Source of the DNA: Clostridium sp. CAG:768
GTDB taxonomy: Bacteria; Cyanobacteriota; Vampirovibrionia; Gastranaerophilales; Gastranaerophilaceae
DNA length: 64,000 bases
Assembly (NCBI GenBank): GCA_000437435.1
Contig: FR899623.1
Coordinates: 1-64,000, forward strand
Direction of reading: 5' to 3'
Part shown: positions 35,245 through 44,075 of the stretch, one piece after another
Layout of the letters: each line of letters starts with the position of its first letter
Position numbering within the stretch: position 1 is the first letter of the stretch
The notes under the pieces: model-generated
Told to the model about the DNA's origin: nothing
Seen by the model: the letters and a program-made list of their open reading frames with translations, nothing else
Databases searched by the model: none
Position numbers and translations under genes: made by a program

Positions 35245-35403
35245 CTATTTTTTATCTTCGCTCATTATTAGATAAGTCAGCATTTCTAATCTTGATAGTA
35301 ATTCAGTATAGCAATCAATGGTGATATCTAAGTTGTTTTTTGCTGTTTCTTTACTTACTTCAATAGTTTTCAAGATTTCTTTTTTAAAGTTTTGGTTAAT
35401 CAT
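35245..35403 (-). CDS. Small hypothetical protein, 52 residues
   Basis: ATG at 35403 with GAGG 8 bases upstream, ending in TAG. The product begins MINQNFKKEILKTIEVSKET and is a likely single helical protein (IDCYTELLSRLEMLTYLIM). It fills the gap between ctpA and the XRE gene at 35562 and is divergent from the latter. The good ribosome binding site supports it. The rest of the 35078-35510 gap is AT-rich with no other feature recognised. Confidence 0.6.
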   Translation of the reverse strand: MINQNFKKEILKTIEVSKETAKNNLDITIDCYTELLSRLEMLTYLIMSEDKK

Positions 35404-35561
35404 AAAATAATCCTCATAATTTTTATCTATTTGGATTATATATTATTGATAAAAATAAATCAATAAAAAACGGAAATAAAATTAAAAATATTAAATTCTG
35501 CTAAAATAAAATGTCAATACGGCTGATTTTAAGATTTATCAACATGATTGATAATAAAAAT

Positions 35562-35777
35562 ATGGATAATGAATATCTGAAAAAGTTTGCACAACATTTA
35601 AAAAAAATCAGAAAAGAGAAAAATATTAAACAAGATGATTTTTTAGATGTAAATGGTATTTCACGCTCAACTATTGCTATGGTTGAAACGGCAAAAACTG
35701 ATATTACTTTGTCTAAATTAAAAATTATAGCTGACGTTTTAGGGGTAAATTTAAAAGAATTAGTTGACTTTGACTAA
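35562..35777 (+). CDS. Small XRE-family regulator
   Basis: 71 residues: IRKEKNIKQDDFLDVNGIS, RSTIAMVETAKTDITLSKLK and the closing ADVLGVNLKELVDF. The start MDNEYLKK at 35562 is chosen because the paralogous regulator at 49612 begins MDDKEYLKK; upstream ATGs at 35511 and 35544 also exist. An extended -10 (TGCTAAAAT) ends at 35507, which places the ATG at 35511 before the transcript start. No ribosome site is seen, so the message may have a very short leader. Confidence 0.75.
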   Translation: MDNEYLKKFAQHLKKIRKEKNIKQDDFLDVNGISRSTIAMVETAKTDITLSKLKIIADVLGVNLKELVDFD

Positions 35778-36550
35778 TTGAATTCTATTACTGCAATCTC
35801 AGGTAGACAATTAAATCTCATAGGTAAAATACTTGTCCCAAGACCATATGTCGTGTATATTTTTTTACCTTTATATTCATAATATCCGTTAGCAAATTTT
35901 TTCCCAAATTTAGAAGGAACTACAATTGCTTGAGGCAATCTTATTTGGCCACCATGTAAGTGTCCTGCAAGGGTTAAGTTTACGCTATGTGGCACATCGG
36001 TGATTATATCAGGTGTGTGTGAGAGCAAAATTACAGGTTCTTTAATGTTTTTCAATGCTTTTTTTATATCGGGATTGCCTGTTTGCATATCATCTACTCC
36101 TGCAATACAGAATTTTTCAAAACAAACATTGCTATTAAAAAGGACTTTTATATTATTTTTTTCAAGTTCTTTTACGATTTCTTCTTTTCCTTGCCAACCG
36201 TCATGATTTCCAATAATAGCGTATGTTCCGTGTTTTGATGTTATATTGGAAAAACTTTTAGCTATTTTATCAATAGTCATTGAAGACCCTTTTTTGTGTC
36301 CGCTGACATAATCTCCGCCGAATAAAACTATATCTGCATTTTGCTTATTTATTGCTCTGATTATTCTTTCTAATCTGTAGTTTTCATAGGGTTTTATATG
36401 AAAGTCACTAGCAAAAACTATTTTTGCCCCTTTTAGCTGTTCATCTTTAATTTGCAAATGCTTTACGGTCAAAATATTCGGCTCAATAATTACTGACCAA
36501 ATAAATAAACAAATTAATAATAAAAATAAAGATAAAATAATAATTTTCAT
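35774..36550 (-). CDS. Calcineurin-like metallophosphoesterase
   Basis: 258 residues with an N-terminal membrane helix (about 2-22). All phosphoesterase motifs are present: FASDFHIKPYE, LFGGDYVSGH, IIGNHDGW, LSHTPDI and LAGHLHGGQI. This YkuE-like type, anchored at the membrane, has an undefined substrate; some relatives hydrolyse lipid-linked diphosphates. It converges on the XRE gene (4-base overlap). Confidence 0.9.
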   Translation of the reverse strand: MKIIILSLFLLLICLFIWSVIIEPNILTVKHLQIKDEQLKGAKIVFASDFHIKPYENYRLERIIRAINKQNADIVLFGGDYVSGHKKGSSMTIDKIAKSFSNITSKHGTYAIIGNHDGWQGKEEIVKELEKNNIKVLFNSNVCFEKFCIAGVDDMQTGNPDIKKALKNIKEPVILLSHTPDIITDVPHSVNLTLAGHLHGGQIRLPQAIVVPSKFGKKFANGYYEYKGKKIYTTYGLGTSILPMRFNCLPEIAVIEFN

Positions 36551-36621
36551 AATTTAATTATACAATACCATAAATCTTATTAGCCGAAAGTCTATATTTT
36601 AAAAAATTGGAAATAAAATTA

Positions 36622-36652
36622 AAAAAGCCCCTTATTATTTAAGGGACTTTTA
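36622..36652 (-). terminator. Intrinsic terminator after rpoD
   Basis: Read on the minus strand, AAAAGTCCCTTA pairs with TAAGGGGCTTTTTT (one mismatch) just past the rpoD stop codon, with a T run following. Confidence 0.8.
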
Positions 36653-36662
36653 AATTTTTAAC

Positions 36663-37763
36663 TTATGCTTCAACATATTCTCTAAGACGTTTGCTTCTGT
36701 TAGGGTGACGCAATTTTCTTAGAGCTTTTGCTTCAATTTGTCTGATACGTTCACGAGTTACACCGAACAATTGCCCAACTTCTTCCAAAGTTCTTTGACG
36801 ACCGTCGTCCATACCGAAACGTAATCTTAAAACATCACGTTCTCTTGGAGATAGTGTGCATAAAACTTCTGCTAAATCTTCTCTCAAAAGTTCTGAAGCT
36901 ACTGTCTTAATTGGTGCATCTGCTTCTTTGTCTTCGATAAAATCACCTAAACGAGAATCTTCTTCTTTACCGATTGGAGTTTCTAATGATAAAGGTTCTT
37001 GAGCAATTTTAATGATTTCGCGAAGTTTTGGAATTGATACGTTCATTTCGATAGCTAATTCATCTTCAGTAGGTTTTCTTGAAAGTTCTTGAGCTAATCT
37101 TCTTGTAACTTTTTTCAATTTATTAATTGTTTCTACCATATGAACAGGAATTCTGATAGTTCTAGCTTGATCTGCAATAGCTCTTGTAATAGCTTGTCTA
37201 ATCCACCAAGTTGCATATGTTGAGAATTTGAATCCTCTTTCATGATCAAATTTCTCAGCAGCACGAATAAGACCTAAATTACCTTCTTGAATCAAGTCTA
37301 AGAAAAGCATTCCACGTCCTACATATTTTTTAGCAATACTTACAACTAAACGAAGGTTTGCTTGAACTAATTTTCTTTTAGCAATAGCACCAGGTGTGCC
37401 GCCTTCTAAAATTTTTCTTGCAAGTTCAATTTCTTCGTTAGCAGATAATAATTTAATTCTTCCGATTTCTCTCAAATATAATCTTACAGGATCATCAACA
37501 GCGATTCCTTTTGGTACTTCAAAATCTGCATCAGGTCCTTCTTCGTGGCCGCCCATCATGTAAATGTCATCTAAATTAACTTTAGTTTCCATTTTTTCAG
37601 TAACGATATCCTCGATATTATCTGTGCTGATTTCCATGTTCATATAGTTAACACCGTCAGCTTCAGCTGAAAGTGCACCATCTTCATCGATTTCATGTAA
37701 ATCTAGATTATCTTCATCCATAATGCTTACAATAGAGGAGTTGCTTTGTCTTTTTTTACTCAT
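36663..37763 (-). CDS. rpoD: Primary RNA polymerase sigma factor (sigma-70)
   Basis: 366 residues with regions 1.2-4.2 intact: DPVRLYLREIGRIKLL (1.2), VGRGMLFLDLIQEGNLGLI (2), YATWWIRQAITRAIADQ (2.4, -10 recognition) and RERIRQIEAKALRKLRHP (4.2, -35 recognition). It lacks a long non-conserved insert and has an acidic N-terminus of about 70 residues. It overlaps dnaG by 8 bases, giving the macromolecular-synthesis-type dnaG-rpoD pair without rpsU. Confidence 0.95.
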   Translation of the reverse strand: MSKKRQSNSSIVSIMDEDNLDLHEIDEDGALSAEADGVNYMNMEISTDNIEDIVTEKMETKVNLDDIYMMGGHEEGPDADFEVPKGIAVDDPVRLYLREIGRIKLLSANEEIELARKILEGGTPGAIAKRKLVQANLRLVVSIAKKYVGRGMLFLDLIQEGNLGLIRAAEKFDHERGFKFSTYATWWIRQAITRAIADQARTIRIPVHMVETINKLKKVTRRLAQELSRKPTEDELAIEMNVSIPKLREIIKIAQEPLSLETPIGKEEDSRLGDFIEDKEADAPIKTVASELLREDLAEVLCTLSPRERDVLRLRFGMDDGRQRTLEEVGQLFGVTRERIRQIEAKALRKLRHPNRSKRLREYVEA

Positions 37764-39642
37764 TCATTTTCTCCAATTTTAATCTGTTATTTATCTTATC
37801 TCTTAGCTGCATTTGAATTTTCAGGGCTTCTGTTTCATTATCATTTGCGCTTTTATATAAATTTCTGATTTGTTCTTGTTCTTTTTCTTTTTGACATTGA
37901 TTTATTTTATTAATGTTTTCTGTGATTACCATCACAAAATCGTTGTCATCAAGGTTTTGGAAAGTTTCGGAAATACTTATTAAATCTGTTATAATCTTTT
38001 GTGTTTCCGGTTCATTAACGAATGCTGTATATAGCTTTTCGATTAATTCTTTCACATTATTTACGGTACATGTTAATTTGTCAATTGTAGATTTTACATT
38101 TATTAACGTTTCGTTCGTAAATGGGGTATTGCCTATCATTTGCCTGATTTGTTCAAATGAGAAATGATTGTCGCTTACAAGAAAAATGCTCAATAAATTT
38201 TTTTGCGCTTTTTCTGAAATTGGTACATTTTTCTTAACAATTTTTTCTATATTGTTAGTTTTGGTAGTTGGAAAAGCGTTATTTTGAGATTTTTTAATCT
38301 CACGCATAAGGGCATTTTCATCTATTCTTAGTGTATTTGCAATCATACGAATATATTCTGATTGAATAATTTCGTTGTTAATTTCTTGTAAAATTGGAAT
38401 AACTTCTTTTATGGTTTTTGTTTTTTCAATAGGAGTTTGTGGTTTTTCTTTTAATATGCTGTTAATTTGAAAATCCAATAATAGTGGAGCATGCTCCATA
38501 TATTCTTTATAACTTTCAGCACCTACAGAACGGATAAATTCATCTGGGTCTTTGCCTTCCGGTGGTGCAATTACTCTTATTTCACAAGAATATTTATCAT
38601 CTGTTGTAGAAATATAGCTTTCATCAAATTGTTTAATATTCCCAAGTCCCGCAAATGCATTTTTTATAAGTTCTGCATTTCTGTTTGTAGCTTTTTGACC
38701 TGCTGAATCTGTATCAAAAGAAAGATAAATTTTTCTTGATGGAGTATATCTTGATAATAATTTTATGTGGTCTGCTGTCAATGATGTTCCGCAAGATGCT
38801 ACGGCATTTTCAATCCCATGAGCTTGGGCAGAGATTACATCAAAATAGCCTTCCATCAAAATTACGCTGTCGTTTTCTTTGATTGAGTCTTTTGCTGTGT
38901 ATAGTCCATATAACAATTTACTTTTATTGTAAATAGGTGAATCTGAAGAGTTAAGATATTTGGGCTGCTGGTTTTTTTCAATAGCACGTGCTCCGAATGC
39001 GACAAATTCCCCAAATTCGTTTTGGATAGGTATAATGATACGATTTCTAAATCGGTCTATGTACTCGCCTTCTTTTGTTTTAATTATCAGACCGGCTTTT
39101 TCCATAACTTCTTCAGAAAATTCATTTCTAAACTTTTTATAGAACATGGCAAATGTTTTAGGAGCAAGTCCTATGTGGTATTTTTCAATAATATCTTTTG
39201 TAATTCCACGCCCAGTCAAATATTCAATAACATGAGTTGTTTCAGGTTCTTTGTCTTTTAATAATCTTAAATTATAAAACTCTGCAGCTTTTGTGCAGGC
39301 TTTAATCATTTCTTCTTTTAAGCCTTTTGTTTCTGTTTTGTTGTAGTTTATCGGCATTTCAAGACCGAATTTTTCAGCGAGTTCTCTTGCAACTTCAATA
39401 AACTCTTTGTTTTGAGTTTTCATTATGAATGTGAGAGCATCTCCGCCTTCTCCACAGCCAAAACATTTGTAAATCCCTAAATTTGGGTTTACGGAAAAAG
39501 ATGGGGTTTTTTCTTTATGGAATGGGCATAATCCCCAATAATGACTTCCATTTTTCTTTAATATAACCTGTTCAGATACAACATCTACTATATCCAAGCG
39601 TTCTTTAATTTGAGATACTAATTCTTCAATAGTTTTTGCCAT
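37756..39642 (-). CDS. dnaG: DNA primase
   Basis: 628 residues. The zinc-binding start has CPFHKEKTPSFSV and IYKCFGCGEGGDALTF. The Toprim core has LMEGYFDVISAQ and LSFDTDSAGQKA, with PPEGKDPDEFIR following. The C-terminal helicase-binding part (about 430-628) is divergent. DnaG makes RNA primers for lagging-strand synthesis. The stop overlaps rpoD, so the two are translationally coupled. Confidence 0.95.
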   Translation of the reverse strand: MAKTIEELVSQIKERLDIVDVVSEQVILKKNGSHYWGLCPFHKEKTPSFSVNPNLGIYKCFGCGEGGDALTFIMKTQNKEFIEVARELAEKFGLEMPINYNKTETKGLKEEMIKACTKAAEFYNLRLLKDKEPETTHVIEYLTGRGITKDIIEKYHIGLAPKTFAMFYKKFRNEFSEEVMEKAGLIIKTKEGEYIDRFRNRIIIPIQNEFGEFVAFGARAIEKNQQPKYLNSSDSPIYNKSKLLYGLYTAKDSIKENDSVILMEGYFDVISAQAHGIENAVASCGTSLTADHIKLLSRYTPSRKIYLSFDTDSAGQKATNRNAELIKNAFAGLGNIKQFDESYISTTDDKYSCEIRVIAPPEGKDPDEFIRSVGAESYKEYMEHAPLLLDFQINSILKEKPQTPIEKTKTIKEVIPILQEINNEIIQSEYIRMIANTLRIDENALMREIKKSQNNAFPTTKTNNIEKIVKKNVPISEKAQKNLLSIFLVSDNHFSFEQIRQMIGNTPFTNETLINVKSTIDKLTCTVNNVKELIEKLYTAFVNEPETQKIITDLISISETFQNLDDNDFVMVITENINKINQCQKEKEQEQIRNLYKSANDNETEALKIQMQLRDKINNRLKLEKMNE

Positions 39643-39733
39643 AATTACAATGTAGCATTAACAAAAACAGAAATCAAAAATTACCTATATGTCTAATTGA
39701 TTAGATAAATTCAATATATATTATTTATGTATT

Positions 39734-41149
39734 ATGGAAAATCTGTTAGATTCGACAGAAAATCAAGACATAATTTTTGTAAATGATGTAAAAGAGCTTA
39801 AGAATTTTAAAGGTCTGGTAAATAAAAGGCTCTGTATTATAAAAACCGATTTTAAAGATATAAACAAAATTAAAAGTTTCTGCAAAAAATATCCTGAACT
39901 CGAAGTCTGGCTTGCTTGTAAGGAAATTTCCAGAAAAAATATATTATTTGCAAATTCCTGCGGTGTAAAAAATGTTATTGAGTACCCGATTAAAAAAGAA
40001 GTTTTAGATGATTTGTTAAAAAACAAACTCCAAAAAAATTTTGGCAAAAATTCGGAAAAAGATGAAAAAATTTTAGAACTTATTAAGGGTAAAAAAGTAA
40101 TGATTGTAGATGACAATCAGTTTAATATCGAGCTTTTGGAAGAAACATTGAAATCCTTAAACTTAAATTTATTATCTTTTCAAAAACCTAAAGAAGCAGC
40201 AAAGATTATTGATTTAGAAAAATTTGATTTGTTTTTATTAGATGTAATGATGCCTGAATTATCGGGTTTTGATTTGGCTGAGTTGATTAAGAAATCTAAG
40301 TTAAACAGTGATACGCCGATAGTTTTTATTTCTGCATTATCAGATGTTGAAAATAAAGTAAAAGGTTTTAATTTAGGTTCTTATGCTTATATTGAAAAAC
40401 CTTTCAATATAAAAGTTGTAAAATCTCAAATTCTTAATTTATTAAAGACGAATTGCAAACGAGAAAATAATTCCAGATTAAAAGATTCCTACTGGGCAAT
40501 GGTGACACATGATATGAAAGGACCGGTTCAGGCTGAACTATCAGCTCTGAACTTTTTATTAAAAACTGGAAAATTCGATAATCAACAAGTAGAAGTTTTA
40601 AATGGAATGGTTAGTTCTACCAAATTTTTACAGACACTGATTACCAATGTAATGAAAAAATATAATTACGATAACGGCAAAATTGTAATTAATCCTGCAA
40701 TAAATTCTTTTAAAAACTTGATTACCGAATGCTGTGACGAGGTTCAATATATTGCATCAGACAGGGATATTTTAGTTAAAGCTTTTTATAATTCAAAATT
40801 TGATAATATAATATTTGATTACGATGAAATGAAAAGAGTTATTCATAATCTTTTGGCTAATGCTTTAAAATTCAGTTATAAGCACAAGGAAATTTTAGTA
40901 AAAGTTAAAGATTATGAAAATAATATAATGGTCTCAATTGAAAATTACGGTATAGGAATAAAATTAGAAAATCCTGATGATGTATTTGAACAATTTATCT
41001 CTTATTGTGAGGATAGCAAGACCGTAAGCTCAGGTCTTGGATTGTATATTTCTAAACAGATAATTTTAGCTCACAAAGGTAATATTCATTTCAAAAGTAC
41101 CTCTTGTGACAAAACAATCGTTACGTTTACTTTACCTGTAAAACCTTAA
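39734..41149 (+). CDS. Receiver-histidine kinase hybrid with an extra degenerate receiver
   Basis: 471 residues, cytoplasmic, no membrane helix. Residues 1-100 look like a receiver fold without the acid pocket. A true receiver (about 121-235) has D126/D127, phospho-acceptor D170 in LLDVMMPELSG and K222. A HisKA domain (H259 in VTHDMKGP) and an HATPase domain follow, with N-box HNLLANALKFS and G2 SSGLGLYISK; the G1 box reads NYGIGI, with Asn in place of Asp. The order receiver-kinase suggests a soluble kinase controlled by phosphorylation of its own input domain. No cognate regulator is adjacent. Confidence 0.85.
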   Translation: MENLLDSTENQDIIFVNDVKELKNFKGLVNKRLCIIKTDFKDINKIKSFCKKYPELEVWLACKEISRKNILFANSCGVKNVIEYPIKKEVLDDLLKNKLQKNFGKNSEKDEKILELIKGKKVMIVDDNQFNIELLEETLKSLNLNLLSFQKPKEAAKIIDLEKFDLFLLDVMMPELSGFDLAELIKKSKLNSDTPIVFISALSDVENKVKGFNLGSYAYIEKPFNIKVVKSQILNLLKTNCKRENNSRLKDSYWAMVTHDMKGPVQAELSALNFLLKTGKFDNQQVEVLNGMVSSTKFLQTLITNVMKKYNYDNGKIVINPAINSFKNLITECCDEVQYIASDRDILVKAFYNSKFDNIIFDYDEMKRVIHNLLANALKFSYKHKEILVKVKDYENNIMVSIENYGIGIKLENPDDVFEQFISYCEDSKTVSSGLGLYISKQIILAHKGNIHFKSTSCDKTIVTFTLPVKP

Positions 41150-41186
41150 ACTTGATGTTATCTGTTTTTTTCATATAATAAAAATT

Positions 41187-42989
41187 ATGAAGTATAAAGA
41201 TAATGTAAGAAATTTTTGTATAATTGCCCATATTGACCATGGAAAATCAACTTTAGCAGACAGATTGCTTGAAAAAACAGGTACTGTTGCTCAGCGTGAT
41301 ATGCAAAATCAGATTATGGATTCCATGGATATCGAAAGAGAACGCGGAATTACTATTAAATTAAATTCTGCAAGAATGAATTATAAAGCTAAAGATGGTA
41401 AGGATTATATACTTAACCTTATTGATACACCGGGGCACGTTGACTTTTCTTACGAAGTATCAAGATCTTTGGCAGCTTGTGAGGGTGCATTGTTAATTGT
41501 AGATGCTACACAAGGGGTTGAAGCTCAAACTCTTGCAAATGTTTACCTTGCAATAGAACAAAATCTTGAAATTATACCAGTAATAAATAAAATAGATTTG
41601 CCATCTGCTGATGTAGAAAGAGTTAAAGAAGAAATTGAAGAAGTTTTAGGTATTGATGCTTCTTTAGCTATTCCTGTAAGTGCAAAAGCAGGTATTGGTA
41701 TTGAGGAAGTTTTGGAAGCAGTTGTCGATTTAATCCCTCCGCCTGTTGATAATTCAGACAAGCCTTTGAGAGCTATGGTATTCGACAGTGCTTATGACCA
41801 ATATTTGGGAACATTATGTTTCTTTAAAATTATGGACGGTAAAATTAAACTTGGTGACAAAGTTAAATTTATGGCGTCAGGTAAGGAATATGATGTTGTT
41901 GAACTCGGTTATCAAACCCCTGCAAGAGTTCAGGTGGATGAACTTGTATGTGGTGATGTAGGATATTTTGCAGGTTCTATTAAAGAATTGACAAGATTTG
42001 TAGGTGATACGATTACAACTGTTGAAAACCCTGCAAGTGAACCTCTGCCTGGTTATAAAGAAGCTCTTCCAATGGTATTTTCCGGCATGTATCCTGTTGA
42101 TAACGATGATTACGGTGATTTGAAAGAAGCTTTGGAAAAATTAAAACTTAATGACAGCAGTATTACATTTGAACCTGAAACATCAACTGCTTTGGGATTT
42201 GGTTTCAGATGCGGATTTTTGGGTATGCTTCATATGGAAATTGCTCAAGAACGTTTAGAACGTGAGTATGGACTTTCAATCGTAACAACAGCTCCGTCTG
42301 TTGTATATCATGTTTACAAAACAAACGGTGAAATGGTGGAAATTGATAACCCTGCTAATCTTCCGCCTGCTCAGGTTAGAGATTATATTGAAGAACCTTA
42401 TGTAAAAGTTCAAATTATTGCTCCAAATGATTATGTTGGTACTTTAATGGATCTTGCACAGACAAAACGCGGTATTTTCAAAAATATGTCTTATATTGAC
42501 AAAGTTCGTGCAAGTTTGGAATATGAAATACCATTAAGTGAGGTAATTACAGATTTTTATGATCAATTAAAATCTCGAACAAAAGGTTATGCAAGTATGG
42601 ATTATGAATTTAAAGATTACAAGCGTTCAAAACTTGTAAAATTAGATATTATGCTTGCAGGCGAAGTTGTAGACGCTCTATCTGTAATATGTCATGAAGA
42701 TAGTGCTTTTTATATCGGTCAAAAATTAACAGCAAAACTTAAAGATATTATTCCTCGTCAATTATTTGAAGTTCCTATTCAAGCTGCAATAGGTGGTCGT
42801 GTAATTGCAAGGACAAATATTAAAGCAATGCGTAAAAACGTATTAGACAAATGTTATGGCGGCGATATTTCTCGTAAGCGAAAACTTCTTGAAAAGCAGA
42901 AGAAGGGCAAAAAACGTATGAAGTCAGTAGGCCGCGTAGAAGTTCCTCAAGAAGCATTTATGGCTGTTCTGAGTCTTGAGGAGGAATAA
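41187..42989 (+). CDS. lepA: Elongation factor 4 (back-translocating GTPase LepA)
   Basis: 600 residues, full length. The G domain has AHIDHGKSTLADRL, DTPGHVDF and NKIDLPSA. The family-specific block GFRCGFLGMLHMEI and the C-terminal domain (GGDISRKRKLLEKQKKGKKRM) are present. EF4 remobilises stalled ribosomes. Its 3' end overlaps the convergent LuxR-type gene by 32 bases. Confidence 0.97.
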   Translation: MKYKDNVRNFCIIAHIDHGKSTLADRLLEKTGTVAQRDMQNQIMDSMDIERERGITIKLNSARMNYKAKDGKDYILNLIDTPGHVDFSYEVSRSLAACEGALLIVDATQGVEAQTLANVYLAIEQNLEIIPVINKIDLPSADVERVKEEIEEVLGIDASLAIPVSAKAGIGIEEVLEAVVDLIPPPVDNSDKPLRAMVFDSAYDQYLGTLCFFKIMDGKIKLGDKVKFMASGKEYDVVELGYQTPARVQVDELVCGDVGYFAGSIKELTRFVGDTITTVENPASEPLPGYKEALPMVFSGMYPVDNDDYGDLKEALEKLKLNDSSITFEPETSTALGFGFRCGFLGMLHMEIAQERLEREYGLSIVTTAPSVVYHVYKTNGEMVEIDNPANLPPAQVRDYIEEPYVKVQIIAPNDYVGTLMDLAQTKRGIFKNMSYIDKVRASLEYEIPLSEVITDFYDQLKSRTKGYASMDYEFKDYKRSKLVKLDIMLAGEVVDALSVICHEDSAFYIGQKLTAKLKDIIPRQLFEVPIQAAIGGRVIARTNIKAMRKNVLDKCYGGDISRKRKLLEKQKKGKKRMKSVGRVEVPQEAFMAVLSLEEE

Positions 42990-43188
42990 TATTATCCCTT
43001 GCTTTTATTGCTGCAGAAGTTCTGTTTGTAACGCCCAATTTTTTATAAGTATGTGTTAAATGAGCTTTAACAGTATGATCTGTTATACATAATTTTTCAG
43101 CAATTTCGCTATTACTATCTCCATTAATCACCAATTTTAAAACGTCAATCTCTCTACCTGTAAGTTTGTTTGTTTTCTTCTTTTTCAT
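42958..43188 (-). CDS. Stand-alone LuxR/GerE-type DNA-binding protein
   Basis: 76 residues: a short basic tail, then KLTGREIDVLKLVINGDSNS, EIAEKLCITDHTVKAHLTH and TYKKLGVTNRTSAAIKA, which is a complete LuxR helix-turn-helix with no receiver or ligand domain. Related to the output domains of NarL/FixJ regulators and to free-standing GerE. The gene ends inside lepA, converging by 32 bases. Its start is close to the large non-coding gap before 43572. Confidence 0.85.
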   Translation of the reverse strand: MKKKKTNKLTGREIDVLKLVINGDSNSEIAEKLCITDHTVKAHLTHTYKKLGVTNRTSAAIKARDNIIPPQDSEQP

Positions 43189-43538
43189 AGTTTGATATCT
43201 TTTTTTTTAACTTGAGCCTCTTAACGATATCATAATATTAGCAAAATGACCTTGTTCTTACTATTAGCCAAAAGTATATATTTCAATTGTGCCCTAAATC
43301 AAGCTGTATGAGGGTTGGAAGAGGAAGTATGAAGAATTGTAAACTATTATGTAAATAATATATACTTAATACGCAATTTTTAAATACAAAAATACTTTAT
43401 ATAAATATGGAAATCAATTAAAAGGATTTAAAAAGAGATCAGAGTATTGTTAAAAAATGTTACAAATATCAGTTAAATATGATTTTTAATTAAAGTTAAT
43501 TAAAAATATAACCGATATAAACATTGTGAGTAAATAAG

Positions 43539-43557
43539 TTAACCGATATTCGGTTAA
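43539..43557 (+). promoter_or_regulatory. Perfect palindrome abutting the ribosome binding site
   Basis: TTAACCGA-TAT-TCGGTTAA forms an 8-bp stem with a 3-base loop and ends at the A of AAAGGAG (ribosome site of the 43572 gene). TAACCGATAT is also present once upstream (43509-43518), 31 bases away, about three helical turns. It could be a protein operator or an mRNA hairpin that limits ribosome access. Confidence 0.5.
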
Positions 43558-43571
43558 AGGAGAAACGGAAA

Positions 43572-44006
43572 ATGACAAAAGTTAATGGAAATGGTGGCGA
43601 CAAAACAAATTTAGAAGCATTAAAAGCTTATTATGAAGCATTAAACACTAAAAAAGCAGGTAAAGAAGAAAAAACTCAAGAAGCAAAACCTGTTGTAAGT
43701 TTTAAAACAGAAAAAGTTGAAGCAAGTGCATTAGATGCAACAGCAGCTCAAATTTGGGGTGTTCAATTATCAAAAGTTGACAAATCAGAAGCTGCTACTA
43801 CAAAAAGAATTGAACAATATTTTAATACACCATTTATGGCTTCATTAGATGAATTACAAGGAATTGAAGCTGAAGATAATTTTGCAGCTTATGCAATGGC
43901 AAATGTAAAAGGTGTTGACCCTGATAAATTTGCAAAATATATGAACAAACCTCTAGGACAAGAAACAGCTGCTGGTGTTACTGAATTTTTAGACGCTTTA
44001 GTTTAA
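43572..44006 (+). CDS. Hypothetical polar helical protein
   Basis: 144 residues with no signal and no known family. A charged, Lys/Glu-rich N-terminus (about 1-55) precedes an Ala/Asp-rich helical part ending KYMNKPLGQETAAGVTEFL. GGAG is 9 bases upstream. The 383-base gap before it holds the 43539 palindrome and an AT-rich region with a possible promoter but no other recognised element. A terminator follows. Function unknown. Confidence 0.7.
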   Translation: MTKVNGNGGDKTNLEALKAYYEALNTKKAGKEEKTQEAKPVVSFKTEKVEASALDATAAQIWGVQLSKVDKSEAATTKRIEQYFNTPFMASLDELQGIEAEDNFAAYAMANVKGVDPDKFAKYMNKPLGQETAAGVTEFLDALV

Positions 44007-44040
44007 CTTATAAATATACATATTTACTCACACAAATTTA

Positions 44041-44075
44041 AAGACCGATTGAAAAATCGGTCTTTTATTTTTATT
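44041..44075. terminator. Intrinsic terminator, usable in both directions
   Basis: AAGACCGATT pairs exactly with AATCGGTCTT around a 4-base loop, followed by TTATTTTT. It lies between the convergent 43572 gene and tdk. Confidence 0.85.

Noticed and set aside
43572..44006. Third member of the 26692/27158 acidic protein pair
   Set aside because: Only composition is similar; the FDVxxF block is absent.
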